Translations under genes and position numbers: made by a program
Notes under the pieces: generated by a model
Seen by the model: only the letters and a program-made list of their open reading frames with translations
Database searches by the model: none
What the model was told of the DNA's origin: nothing
Assembly: GCA_018136815.1 (NCBI GenBank)
Contig: CM030935.1
Coordinates: 2,907,999-2,971,998, forward strand
Source of the DNA: Isochrysis galbana
Lineage: Eukaryota > Haptophyta > Isochrysidales > Isochrysidaceae
Direction of reading: 5' to 3'
DNA: 64,000 bases
Shown here: piece after piece, positions 52,614 to 63,292 of the stretch
Numbering within the stretch: position 1 is the stretch's first letter
Layout: every line of letters starts with the position of its first letter

Positions 52614-52774
52614 GGCGGAAGGAATCCTAGTTGGTAGATAGGTGTTGCGCCGTATTATCCTCCGTATCTGTACTCGGCTGTACTTGAGGCTTGGCTGAGG
52701 GTTGAGGCTTGGCTCCGGCGAGAATTTCGTTTCGGAACGGAGCGAGAGAGATCGAATTGAGGCGATTTTCTGCA

Positions 52775-52955
52775 ACGGTATCTGGATATATATGACGGAT
52801 ACCAATACCAGGGTACCTCGAAGTATCTGGTATGCCCGGATTTACTATCTGGATATCCGGCTGCCTGGTAGCGCGGCGCACGATCCCTATCTGGATACCT
52901 GGGTCCAGCTACTTAATAGGCAAAGATACCTATTATCTGGATATCTGGTAAACCG
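52775..52955. repeat. Imperfect TATCTGGATA repeat cluster
   Basis: TATCTGG or its complement occurs about eight times in 180 bp, often as TATCTGGATAT or TACCTGG. Some occurrences are palindromic. Origin unknown. Confidence 0.55.
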
Positions 52956-53084
52956 GTTACGGGTCTTAGCTCCTTCTCCTTGCGCATCCGGGCAACGTGT
53001 TCAGCGTGCAGCGTGCGCCCCTCCGGGGGAGAAGACATTGGAGGATGTCCTCGACCGCTTCCGGCGCCTCTTCTCCTCAGCTCC

Positions 53085-53306
53085 TCAGGCCTCAGGCCCA
53101 TCCACCTCTCCTGTCGCCTCCTGCGGCGAGATGGAGCTTCTCCTTTTGCCCTCCACGCCTCGTGGCCGCCCCGGCGCACGGCGTGCGCTGCACCCGTCTA
53201 CCTCCGCCTGCCCTGCCGCTCGAGGCTTTGGCGGGCGTCCCCGTCGCGGACCAGCCACCTCCTGGGGCAGGACATCAGGGTCTGATATATCCTCGTCGTC
53301 AGCCAT
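53085..53306 (-). CDS. Small AT-hook ORF (73 aa), possible gene
   Basis: From ATG 53306 the ORF reads an acidic start (ADDEDISDPD) and then two AT-hook-like cores, PRRGRPPKPR and APGRPRG, which bind the minor groove of AT-rich DNA. It has no recognised neighbours. The region to its right (53449-53465) contains a retroelement-like 5' hairpin sequence, so it may belong to a mobile element. Confidence 0.35.
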   Translation of the reverse strand: MADDEDISDPDVLPQEVAGPRRGRPPKPRAAGQAEVDGCSARRAPGRPRGVEGKRRSSISPQEATGEVDGPEA

Positions 53307-53639
53307 GGTGGCTTCCACCCTTCCACCCCCTCACTGGCACTGGAGCCGTCCGATGGCTCTGGGGGGCTGCGCATCGCTGCGTCTGCCTCCTCCCACCCCC
53401 CGAAGACTTCGCGCGCGGGGGGGGGGGCTCGCAAACCTGCGCCTACGCACCTTAAAAGTAGGTTTATGTTTGTCATATACTCGCCCTGTTCGCTGTGGGG
53501 TGGAGTTTTCACGTTCGAACTGTTTCGCATTCCAAGTTGGAAATTCACTTTAGTTTGAGTGACTGACTTGATACACTTCTCCTCCACCTCCCCGCCCATC
53601 GCTCCCCCTCTCACGTACTCTCTAGGCAATTATTCACCC

Positions 53640-54740
53640 TCCTTTCTCTAGAGTATGAGGTATCCCTCCTTGGGGGCCACGAGGGCGCGCGCGCGCCTCC
53701 CAGCCTCTCTCGCCCTGCCTACGGCGCTCGATGGGCCGACATAGGAGCTCGTCGGCGTCTTAGGGTTGCAGGTTGCAGAGCGGCGTGGTCGCGCCGCCGT
53801 CGTCCGTCTCCCGAGCGCGTGGGAAGAAACGGGCGCGCCGTTTCATCCCGTGGGAAGGCGGCGGGGGAGAGGGGGGGGGGGGCGTTTCAGAGGGTCAGGC
53901 GCGGCCGGGGGGAGGGGGGGGGGGGGGAGGCCCTGGGGGGAAGGGGGGGGGGGGGGGGGGGGGAAGGCGCGGCGAGCTTGCAGGAGAGAGATCCTCGGCG
54001 GTGCGGCCCCTGGAGGAGATAGAAACCTGCCGTGGTTGGGTGAGAGAGAGAGCACGCGCGGAGAGGGAGCGGGGGGGCGGGGGGGGGGGGGGGGCGCGGC
54101 CATTTGGGGGAGGGGGGGAGGGGGGGGTCGCCTCCTTTGGTCGAGGACAGGAAGAGAAGGAACGCCGGGGACGGCGGCGCGGGAGAGGCGGAGAGCAGGG
54201 GCCCCCGTTTAAAAGGATGAAAGCGCTCGATACCTTGAAAAGCGCCCTGTGCAAAGGGAGGCGGGACGATGCTTACGGCGCAGCGCAAGAGAGAGAGAGA
54301 GAGAGGAGAGAGAGAGGAGAGAGAGAGAGAATGACGGCTGTCCCTTTTGCACGAGAGAAAGTGAAGGAGGAGGAGGAAGAAACCAAGAGACGGCCTTCGC
54401 GCTGCTTGATGGACGCTCGGACGAGAGAGAGAGGAAGAGAGAGAGAGAGAGTCGAGGAGAATGGAGGAAAGGATTAGGGGAGCAGGCCAAGCCCAAGATA
54501 GAAAGGGATTTGAGAAAGCGGTGAAGTAGATGAGGGAGGTGGAGAGGGAGAGGAGAGAGAAGGGTGGGGGAGGCGGGCAGCGTCGAGGGAGAGAGAGAGA
54601 CGGGGGGCGTGGAGAGGTGAGAGAGAGAGGAGAGAGAAGCTCGAGAAGAAGAAAGGAGGAGCGGCGAGAGAGGAGGTGTGCGTCCCGGTCGACGTGACAC
54701 GAGAGCACCTCGGAGGACAGAATGCTCAGTACCTCATTAA
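53640..54740. repeat. Low-complexity G-run and GA region
   Basis: Runs of 8-20 G interrupted by single bases (53870-54130), then GAGAGA tracts (54285-54700). G-quadruplex formation is likely. All long ORFs across it, on both strands, are compositional artefacts. Confidence 0.6.
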
Positions 54741-54779
54741 CCAATAAAAGATCGGACGCGAGACAGGCTTGACTCTTCT

Positions 54780-54896
54780 GTCTCATCTTCATTGCTCTCT
54801 TCCCCTTTCTCCCTCTCTTCTCCATCTCGTCTCTTGGTCTCTCTCTCCCTCCCTCCCCCTCCCTCTCCCTCTCTCTTTCTCCCCCTCCCCCCCCCC

Positions 54897-54965
<69 letters not shown>
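54780..54965. repeat. Pyrimidine tract with (CT)n microsatellite
   Basis: CT/CCT-rich tract ending in about 29 perfect CT units (54905-54962), about 520 bp upstream of the kinase start. Confidence 0.85.
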
Positions 54966-55484
54966 GGGGCCGTCAAGGTGGGGGGATGGGGGGGAAAGGG
55001 GGGGAGGGGCGGGGATAGGGCAGTGATGAGGAAGGGCGGGTGAAGGTGGGGCGCGGGCGAAGGCGCACGCACCAGCTCGGGCGAGGCGGGCGGCGGTTGG
55101 CGGCACGCCCCCCCCCCTCCCCCCGCCCCTGGCTGAAACTGCTTCCCCACGCCCCGCCGTGCCCGCAGACGGAGCTTCTCTCTTTCTCTCTCTCCTCTCC
55201 TCCTCCTCCTCCTCTCCTCGCCCTCCCTACCGCGCGGGCCGTAGCGTGCATCAGCCTCTCCGCTCTCGCGCTGCACGCACTCCTGACGAGCGGCCGGAGT
55301 CGGTGTGTCCGCATTCGCATTCAGCCCACCCCATTCCCTGGAGCGCGCCGTAAGCTGCGTGTTCCCCTTGGCGAGATGTGGCACGCATGTGGCGCTCTGT
55401 CGCGCGCCAGAGCGTCAGGTTCATCGGAATCATGCGCCTGCCCGCTCACGGCCCGTACCTCAACGCGCAGGCAAGTGAGCGGGC

Positions 55485-58400
55485 ATGGGCTGCTTCCCAT
55501 CAAAGCAGGCTCGTGACTATCCGGACAATGTGCATAGAGATGAGGCGGCATGGAAGGTGTGCCTTGCATCGGACTTTTGGCGAACTCTCTGGCCTTGCAC
55601 TCCTCAGCTACGCCCTTATTATCTATGCTGTGGCGAGTACGCGGCCCGCACAAGCTCCGGCTTGCCCAGTCTGACCATCGTTCCGTTGCCCGCAGTATCC
55701 TACTGCTGGGACCACGGGTACTCAAATGACAGCAAGCCCACGGGCGGATGGTTATGCCGCTCACGCCGAGCGCGAGATCAAGCAGCCGATGCCAAAGGTC
55801 AGCACATTGTCAATATCGCGTGGCCTGCAGCTGTCCTCCCTGCCCCGCAATCACGCGCTCACGCGGTGGGCGTAATCATGGCTCTAGCTGAGGCCGAGGC
55901 CCACGATGCAACCGCCCGCGCACTCTTTTGCTGCCTCGCCCTGCTGTTGGCACACCCGACACTTTGATTTGTCTTGGCGTGGCTAACTTCACCCAGGTGA
56001 CGTCCGCCCCCTCATTCACGGGCTCGATCGGCGAGAGCAACGACCGCCTCTCCTCAAACTTTGGAGGTGGCGCTGAGAACGATGACTTCCGCGAGCAGTT
56101 GTTTGCGCAGCTTGGAACGTCCAAGCGCTTCATGCCCGGCGAGGTCTTAATCGAAGTGCGCTGTGCCTCGCCCATCACTCGTCGGTCCACGCGGCTCCGG
56201 CTGCCTGCGAGGTAGCCCCGTCCGTTGAACCTGACGTTGTCCACCCTGCAACCTAACGCAGGAGGCGACTGCGTCGGATGCGGCCATCTACATCCGCAAG
56301 GGCACCGTTTCGCTGCGCAAGCACGACAACACCAAAGAGCTCGCACGGCGAGGAAAGGGCGACATCGTCGGCGAGATGACGCTCCTTATTGGCGATGTCC
56401 CCGGCGTCTCGGTCATCGCCGACTCGCAGGTACGCGTTCTGGCGCCGGAGAGGGCACCCTGATGTGCGGCGAGCTGTTCCAGGGTGTGGGTGCTCGGTGC
56501 CGGTCAGTGGTGCTGTGAGTGACCACGCTTGTTTCCAAGGACTTAAATGGTGTGCCGAACTTGCCGCTCGCCAAATCGTAGGTTGACGTGCTGCGCCTGG
56601 AGCACTCGCACCTCGTCGCGATGCTGCAGCAAGACCCGCAGATTGCCGGACGCCTCTTCCGAATGCTGGCCACCACACTCTCTGATCGCATCGCCGAGGT
56701 GCGGCCGCCACTGTAGCTCGCGTTGCCCTCGTGCCGTTGCAGTGTTTGCTCGTCTCAGGCTTCCTTGGCCCTACGTTGATCACCTCCTCCCCCCCCATTG
56801 CACTATAGGCATCTGCCAAGATGCGCTCCGAGGTTGTCGCGAAGAATGCCAAGAAAAGTGATGCGTCAAAGGCGCTAGGTGGCACTGCCGCCACGGCTCA
56901 AACCATTGCCAAGTACCGCCAGCTCTTTGGCCTCGACGGGGACGAGCAACTTAGGCTCCGCACCACGTGAGGGAAATACCCAATCTACCCCGGCGAAGCC
57001 CTCCCGCCACCAGCTGCTATCACTTCTGGGCGCCTCTCAGCCTGCATATTGCCCCCCGCTGATGCACGACTTCGCACGCACAATCCGCAGGTGCTCCATG
57101 CGCAAAGAGACGAACGCTGTCAAGGACTCGAACGTTCAGTTCGGCGATCTATACCTCTTCGATTCGCACCTCTGCTTTGACTGGAAAGTGTTTGGCTTCC
57201 ACAAACAGCAGGCAAGGTTGCAGCGTGCCCTAGCTGTGGCAGTGACGGCTGACGCTTGGCGACCACATTCCTTAATGCTCGCTACATCCACGTGGGCTCT
57301 ATCCGCTTCTTGGATACTTTGCACCCTTACAAAAGACCACAGCGGAAGATGTCCTCAGCGTTACACCCCTTTTCGCAGGTGATCCCTCTCACGGAGGTGC
57401 TCGCTCTTCTCCGGTCTGCCGACTCCCCCAACACCTTGGAGGTCCAGGCGAAGGGATGCTCCTACGAGATCACCCTGCCGGAGGCCTTCGAGGCATCCTG
57501 GGCTGTGATGGAGTCGTGCCGCCGTAATGCATCGGCGCGGGCACTACATGAGCGGTCAGCAATGGACATGCTTGGTGGTGCCCAGCCGCCTGGAGAGTAC
57601 GAAGAGGTGATTTGTGCACCACTGAAAGCGCTCTCAACTTGTCCGGCCTTATTGTCCTGGCAGCTTCGCGCGAAAGCAGGCGCCGATCCATCACAGTTCC
57701 CTCCCTCTCCCAACGGCCACCCTCCAGGTCGATGAAACCATTGCGTCTGCTTTCGCGTCATCCTCCACTCAACGCGACGCGGGTTTGATCGAAATGAAGA
57801 GCATGGAGCTCACCGAGGCTGACTGGGACCTTTTCCTGGCTGGAGCCAAGCAAAAGCGCTATCGCAAGGGCGACTTCGTCCTAGAGGAGGGGCAACCTAC
57901 TGCAGCCCTCTTTCAGGTACAAGAAGCAACTAGAGATGCCACCCCTCGCGAGGAATTTCCACTCGGCGCCTCGCTCGCCTTGCGCCTCCCAGCCTCAGCT
58001 CTGACAGCGCGTTTGTGCGCGCGCCTTATCCTCGTGAAGTGACACTTGCTTGTTCGCCACCTCAGATTTTGTCTGGCGAGCTTCGCGTCGAGCTCCGCCT
58101 AAAGAATCAGCCCGCTGCTGTTGTTGTTGGTCACCGTTCTGCCGGAGACATGTTCGGCGAGACTTCCTTGCTAAAGGCCGGACTCGCCACTGCGTCGATT
58201 GTTACCGACTCTGACTTTGCTGTGGTGATGATCCTGGAGGCCGCTTACCTGGACCAGCTGTTCCAGCAGCACCCGGCGCTGCCGGGACGCTTTTTCGCCT
58301 TTCTCGCCCAATACCAGGTGGGTTTGGCAGAGCCGGCTCCAACCATCACTGATGCTTATTTACATACCTTGTAGCCAGGCCGCCAGCTCACCCTTCTAAG

Positions 58401-61293
58401 TACTTTCTCTACACCCATCTACAGCACTTCCTGAGCTTCGTGTGCGCCCCTTGTGGTTTGGTCGCAAACTCACCCTCCTCGACCCGCTTCATTCGACAGG
58501 CGCGCCGCCTTCGTCAGGTGACGGACATGGTGGCCACTGCGAGCGTGGAAATGGCAGGAGCCCCTCGCGTGAACGTAACGATCTCGGATGTGTTCTCAAA
58601 TCCCGCTTACATGGGTATCTTCCGCAAGTTCATGTTCAAAGCAGCAGAGGACGAGCCCGAGCAGCAGCACGCCTATGCCATGAGCCTCGCCATGTTCGAA
58701 TTTTGGATGGACGTGCAAGTGAGAATCGGGTTGTGCTTCTCTTGCCCAAGCTTTGGACTCGCCCTGCCTTATCTGCCGCCGCCGCCCTCCTTCGAGCAGG
58801 ATTACAAATCCGAGCCCGACCTCAACGAGATGCGTGCAATGGGAGAACGTATCTGCGACACCTTCCTGCGCCCTGACGCTCCCATGGCTCTCGACCTCTT
58901 CGATGAGGTTGCGCGCCAGTCACTCATGGATATGGCGATGGACACGAGGCTGCCCACGGCATCTGCGCGCCGCATCTTCGATGCTGCCCAGGTGCTACTT
59001 GCGAAATTTGCGCCGTCCGGTCGTAGCCACACTAGATGGGTGATCATATGGCCGGACTACTCGCACATTTCGCCCCGACAACCGCGCTCATCGTCCATCG
59101 TTTTGCCCGCAACCCGACGTCTGTCAACTACGTGACTTTCGATGCCTTCCGTCGTGTCAGGCTGCGGCTGTCAACGCCATGGAGGCGCAGTGCTACCAGG
59201 CTTTCATGCGCTCCGAGCACTTCTCATACATCCTTGAGCTCAAGGCCAAGGAGGGCGTCGTGCCCGGTCTGCCCGATTTCCGCCTCCTTCGCGTGCTTGG
59301 ACAGGTGAGCTAGTAGCATGAGAAGAGAAGGAGTTCCTTGGACAGCTTCCGATAATGTATTGCGTCGCACGTGGCGTTGTAGATGCACGATGCTCATCCA
59401 ACACCCTTGCCTCCGCTGTTCCAGGGAGGGTTCGGACAGGTGCTCGAGGTGGTCAAGCGAGATTGCGGGAAGCGCTACGCAATGAAGGTGTGGTTGTGAC
59501 CCCGTTGCAAGTGCAAGATCCTCCTCTCCCCGTAAAAGACACATATACTCGCGAAAATCGCACCTGCCGTCTCGCAGACGCCTGAATGTGGCGTCCATCA
59601 ACCACCATCTGCACACTCATTCACTAGGTGATGCACAAAGAGATGATGCGACGTTGCCTCGGCTCGTCGTGGCGCAAGAAGATTTGGCTTGAGAAAGACC
59701 TTATGGCTTCGCTGTCGCATCCGCTACTTGTGAACCTACTATATGCATTTCAGAACCAAGTGAGTCGTGTGGTCTCGAGGCAGCGCTTGGCGAATTGCGG
59801 GCCGTGAACCGCGCTGTGTTGCAAGCATACTTGAAGCACACGGCAAGAGGGAGGAGGGCGGGGGTTATGTGTCGTCTTGCTATTCATGTTGTGTGCCTCT
59901 ATGTTTCCATGCTACCGCCTCTGCCGTGCACATATTCACATTTGCTACTCTGCACAACCTCGCAGGAGTTCCTGGTGTTGGTCATGGACCTTGTTCCTGC
60001 AGGGGACCTGTCGGAATTCGTGCTTACCAAGAAGCGGCTTAATGCGGACCAGGTGGGTGCACACGTCGCTCGATGCGTGGAGTGCTGGTGTGCTGTACCA
60101 GGCATATGGATGTGTGGGTAGACCGTCACCCCGAAGAGCTCGCTTCGCTCATTGATCCAATATCGAAGTGTTGTGGTCATCACGTGACCCGTCGATGACT
60201 GCAGGTCCGGTTCGTAGTGATGGAGACTGTGTGCGTGATCGCTTACTGCCACTCGCAAAACGTGCTCTACCGCGACCTCAAGCCTGAGAATCTTCTCATC
60301 GACGAGCAAGTGTGTATCAGGGCATGGTGTACGGGTCCATGCACCGCGCGGGGTGGGTTGGGGGGGGGGGGGGGGCTTGCACAACTTTCTCAAATCGCCA
60401 CCCCTATACTGTAGGGGCACATCCGTCTTATCGACATGGGTTTGGCAGCACGCGTCAACAAGAAGACACCCAAGCGCCGCTCCCGTGTCGGCACGGACTG
60501 CTACATGGCGCCAGAGGTACGATGACCCGAGCCCCACGCCTGAGCCGGCTGCGTCATACGATCGCCATGTGTGGCCGTTAGAGTTTCATTTGTGTGAGGC
60601 TCGGCCTGCACCTGATCACCTAGAGCCGGGCCTCCCAAACCCAATCCTCGGCGCTGATCAGGTCCGTTGGGCGAAGGATCGGCGCGAACCCTATGGCTTT
60701 TCTTGCGATTGGTACACAGTGGGCGTGCTTACCTACGAATTTTCTGCGGGCACGGTGCCCTTCGCTCACCCTGAGGCAGACACACCTGTTTACCGCCACC
60801 ATGACTTCGCTGACCCCCTATGTGATTCATTAGTCAAGGCTCTCCTCGACCAGGTAAGAGAATCCTCTCTCAATCGTGGGTGACCCCGGTGTCAACTGCC
60901 CTCGGTTGTGCTTCCATGCATCCCACGTTTGCACGCATGATCCTCCATGTCACACCCGCAATGGTTCTCTCCAATTCTCAGGACCACCGGACAAGGCTTG
61001 GCTGTGGTCCAGGTGGCCCGCAGGAGATCTTCGACCACCCGTACTGGCGGGGTATTGAATGGGACCTAGTGCCACTCAAGAAATTCGACTCGCCCTGCAA
61101 AGGCCTAAAGGGTCCGCGCAAGCAGAAGAAAGAGGGTGAGAAAAAGGCCGAGCAGATCGCCGCAGATATTTCGGAGGCTGAAGCGGAGAGCGGGGATTCC
61201 GAATACGCCGTCGGGAACTGGGACTTCGTCTCACCCTCGGCCATCATTGAGGAGTACATGGAGAACATCTATTTGTGTGTCTCGTCCATCTAA
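55485..61293 (+). CDS. CNB-GRAM-CNB-RGS-kinase fusion, 20 exons, 1037 aa
   Basis: Exons: 55485-55556, 55696-55797, 55997-56155, 56262-56429, 56582-56698, 56809-56966, 57091-57211, 57379-57606, 57728-57916, 58066-58317, 58500-58718, 58800-58991, 59161-59304, 59425-59487, 59628-59759, 59966-60052, 60205-60309, 60415-60516, 60662-60853, 60982-61293. All are in frame; the intron after exon 7 is GC-AG. MGCFPSK at the N-terminus could be acylated. CNB-A is about 85-206. A GRAM/PH-like segment is about 255-355 (VQFGDLYLFDSHLCFDWKVFG). CNB-B is about 405-520. RGS is about 545-690 (VFSNPAYMGIFRKF, FEFWMDVQDYK, RRIFDAAQAA). The AGC kinase is about 700-960: GQGGFGQV, YAMKVM, YRDLKPEN, DMG, GTDCYMAPE, and a GRK-like HTRLGCG-type region. 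The kinase fits GRKs best. Confidence 0.85.
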
Positions 61294-61980
61294 ATGACAG
61301 CGGCAGAGCGGTGGATTTGGCATGGTTGGTGGTGATCTTCGCCCGCTTGGCGTATTCAATATACCGTTCTCCATCACTCCGCAGATTTTTACCACGCAGC
61401 CCACTGCAAGAGAGGCATCTTACCCGCTCGTCGACGCTCCTTTACTATCAGGCCTTTTCGAAGGGACTCTGCCGCCGCAAGCTCTCCCGTTCATCGACCC
61501 TAGGATGTCCTCGGTGGGAGCGACAGTATAGTTTCACGCCGGGAACTCAGTTCTTGCGGAACACTCGGAGCTACACAAGCCGCCCTGTGTTGCTGCCCAC
61601 ATGTCTCCCTTTTTGGCCATTGCCTCCAACCTGGACCTCCACCTTCTGACTCTTTGCCATAGTCTTGGTACTCTTAGTCGCCCTCATGGGTTCACTGATG
61701 CTTCCTATGAGGGAGGCTCACCACCGGGTGGTATTGTGACAATATATGTAGTAATATGCAGTATCCAAACAGTCGGAGTCTCGCCCCTCCGGCGCTAGCC
61801 GTTCAGGGGTGCTTCCACGCGGTGCGCCCATCCATGACGATGTTTCTCATCGCGTTGTTTTCAGTGTGGTGCCCAATCTATCTCTCTCGTTCACTAAACA
61901 TATGTCAAGGCGCGGTTTCTTCCTCGTGCCATTGCAATTAATCTTTGACCGCGTGTGGTGCATTTGACAGCCACACTGTC
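61294..61980. other. Downstream of the kinase gene, no gene recognised
   Basis: About 690 bp without a domain-bearing ORF. Confidence 0.4.
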
Positions 61981-62110
61981 AGCTGTCGTTCAAACGGCAT
62001 AGCGTCATGGGTCATGGAGCGCGCGCCGCTCCCTTCCCCTCGTGCGGTTGTCCAGGCTATAGCAGCGCGGGCGAACAGCCCATGGACCCATGGATACACC
62101 GATATGTCGC
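61981..62110 (+). mobile_element. LINE 5'-end fragment, plus strand
   Basis: AGCTGTCGTTCAAACGGCATAG (a variant of the 5' hairpin) is followed by GCGTC and ATG GAG CGC GCG at 62007, the ORF1 start of the MER LINE family. It breaks off at SINE C. Confidence 0.55.
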
Positions 62111-62962
62111 AACTAAGTTTACACTTAGTTCGCATGGGGGAGGCGCCTCGTGCCCTCCCCCCCGGGCTCCATCTCCAACTCCCCTCCAGCCTCCAGGGGG
62201 GCCGTCGGTCATCCTCAGACTCTGCCTTTTGGCATGAGCTGAGCAATAACAACACTGGCCTAGACCCCAAGTGGGCGCGGGGCAGGAGGCGCACTCCTAG
62301 GCCCTAGCTAGGCCCACATGGGCGAGCACTCGTACTGACCTCGCGCCCCCCCCCTCCTGGCCTCCTGGTCACCAGGCAGACAGCTCACCTGCCCCCTGAG
62401 CTGTGCTCCCAGGCCCCTGCAGGCCACCTGGGGACCTGAAGAGGGGCCGCAGGCGCGCGCCATGGGCCCCCGCCGCAGGGAAGAGAGGAAGAGAGGAGGA
62501 AAAGGGAAGAGGGAGGGGAGGGGGGAGCGGCAGCTCTCCCCTCCGGCAGAAACGTGTCTTCTCGCCCCGTTTGGGTAAGAGAAGACGGGGGCGCCAGAGC
62601 CAGGAGGGAAGGGCCGCGGCTCGCCGCGGCCACTCGCTCTAGCGAGGGAGATTAGCGCTTCTGGGCTCCTATCTCACGAGTGCCCCCCCCCCTCTGCGTT
62701 GCTTTTACCCGAAAGGGGTTTTCCCCCAGCGTGGACTCGAGCGAGGAGAGGACGCGCTGGGGTGCGCGGGGTCGGTGCATGCACTAGGGGGAGTACAAAG
62801 GACAAATATTGAATATTGAGGGGAGGGGGCAGTGCCCCCACCCCCCGGTATCACTCGGACACCTGGCCCGTCAGGCATGGCGGGATTACGGGACTGAAAC
62901 GTTATGTCCAATTAGATAGTGGATAGTGGGGTTGGCTAGGATATAACATTGATTATTATTAT
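62111..62962 (+). mobile_element. SINE-like copy C (852 bp), plus strand
   Basis: Nearly the full length of copy A in the opposite orientation: hairpin AACTAAGTTTACACTTAGTT at 62111-62130, and the 62460-62660 and 62700-62940 blocks matching copy A 5940-5740 and 5710-5490. It ends in an ATT-unit tail at 62950-62962. No TSD was found, so flanks may be rearranged. Confidence 0.8.
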
Positions 62963-63292
62963 CGGAGGCTTTCCCTATGGGAGGATGGGAGGCATCGCGT
63001 TGACGCCCTGGCCCACAACTGGCTCGAGGGGTGGAGAGACTTGGACTTGGGTGGGCATGGTGGCCTTGGTGGCCATGTGGCTGTGTGGCTTTCCGGGGGC
63101 GGCACGGGCCGTGGCTCGTGCACACCTGGTCTGGTCGGTCTTGGGTGCTGCGCGCGGCCGCTTCGGCGGCGCATCATTGGTCATGGCCCGATCGGCCGGC
63201 GCGGCGGCGGCGGGGGTGACGGCAGGGGGGGAGGGGAGCAACGCACGCTCCATGATCCAGCTGGCCCTATCTTTCTCTTTCTAAAGATAGTT
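62963..63292 (-). mobile_element. LINE 5' end with ORF1 start
   Basis: In minus sense a hairpin CTATCTTT...AAAGATAG (63267-63290) is followed by ATG 63253 and MERALLPSPPAVTPAAAAP, then a basic PPKRPR patch as in the 19.9 kb ORF1. The frame runs to about 62975, where SINE C begins. Confidence 0.65.

Noticed and set aside
53887..54825. 312-codon minus-strand ORF
   Set aside because: Pure composition effect of GA and G runs (Ser/Leu/Pro repeats).
54737..55384. 215-codon minus-strand Arg/Glu ORF
   Set aside because: Translation of the CT microsatellite; no domain.
58428..58499. Longer exon 11 of the kinase starting at the CTACAG near 58425
   Set aside because: Adds a Cys/Ser-rich stretch and shifts the frame; the GACAG acceptor at 58499 joins the CNB end to QARRLRQ in phase.
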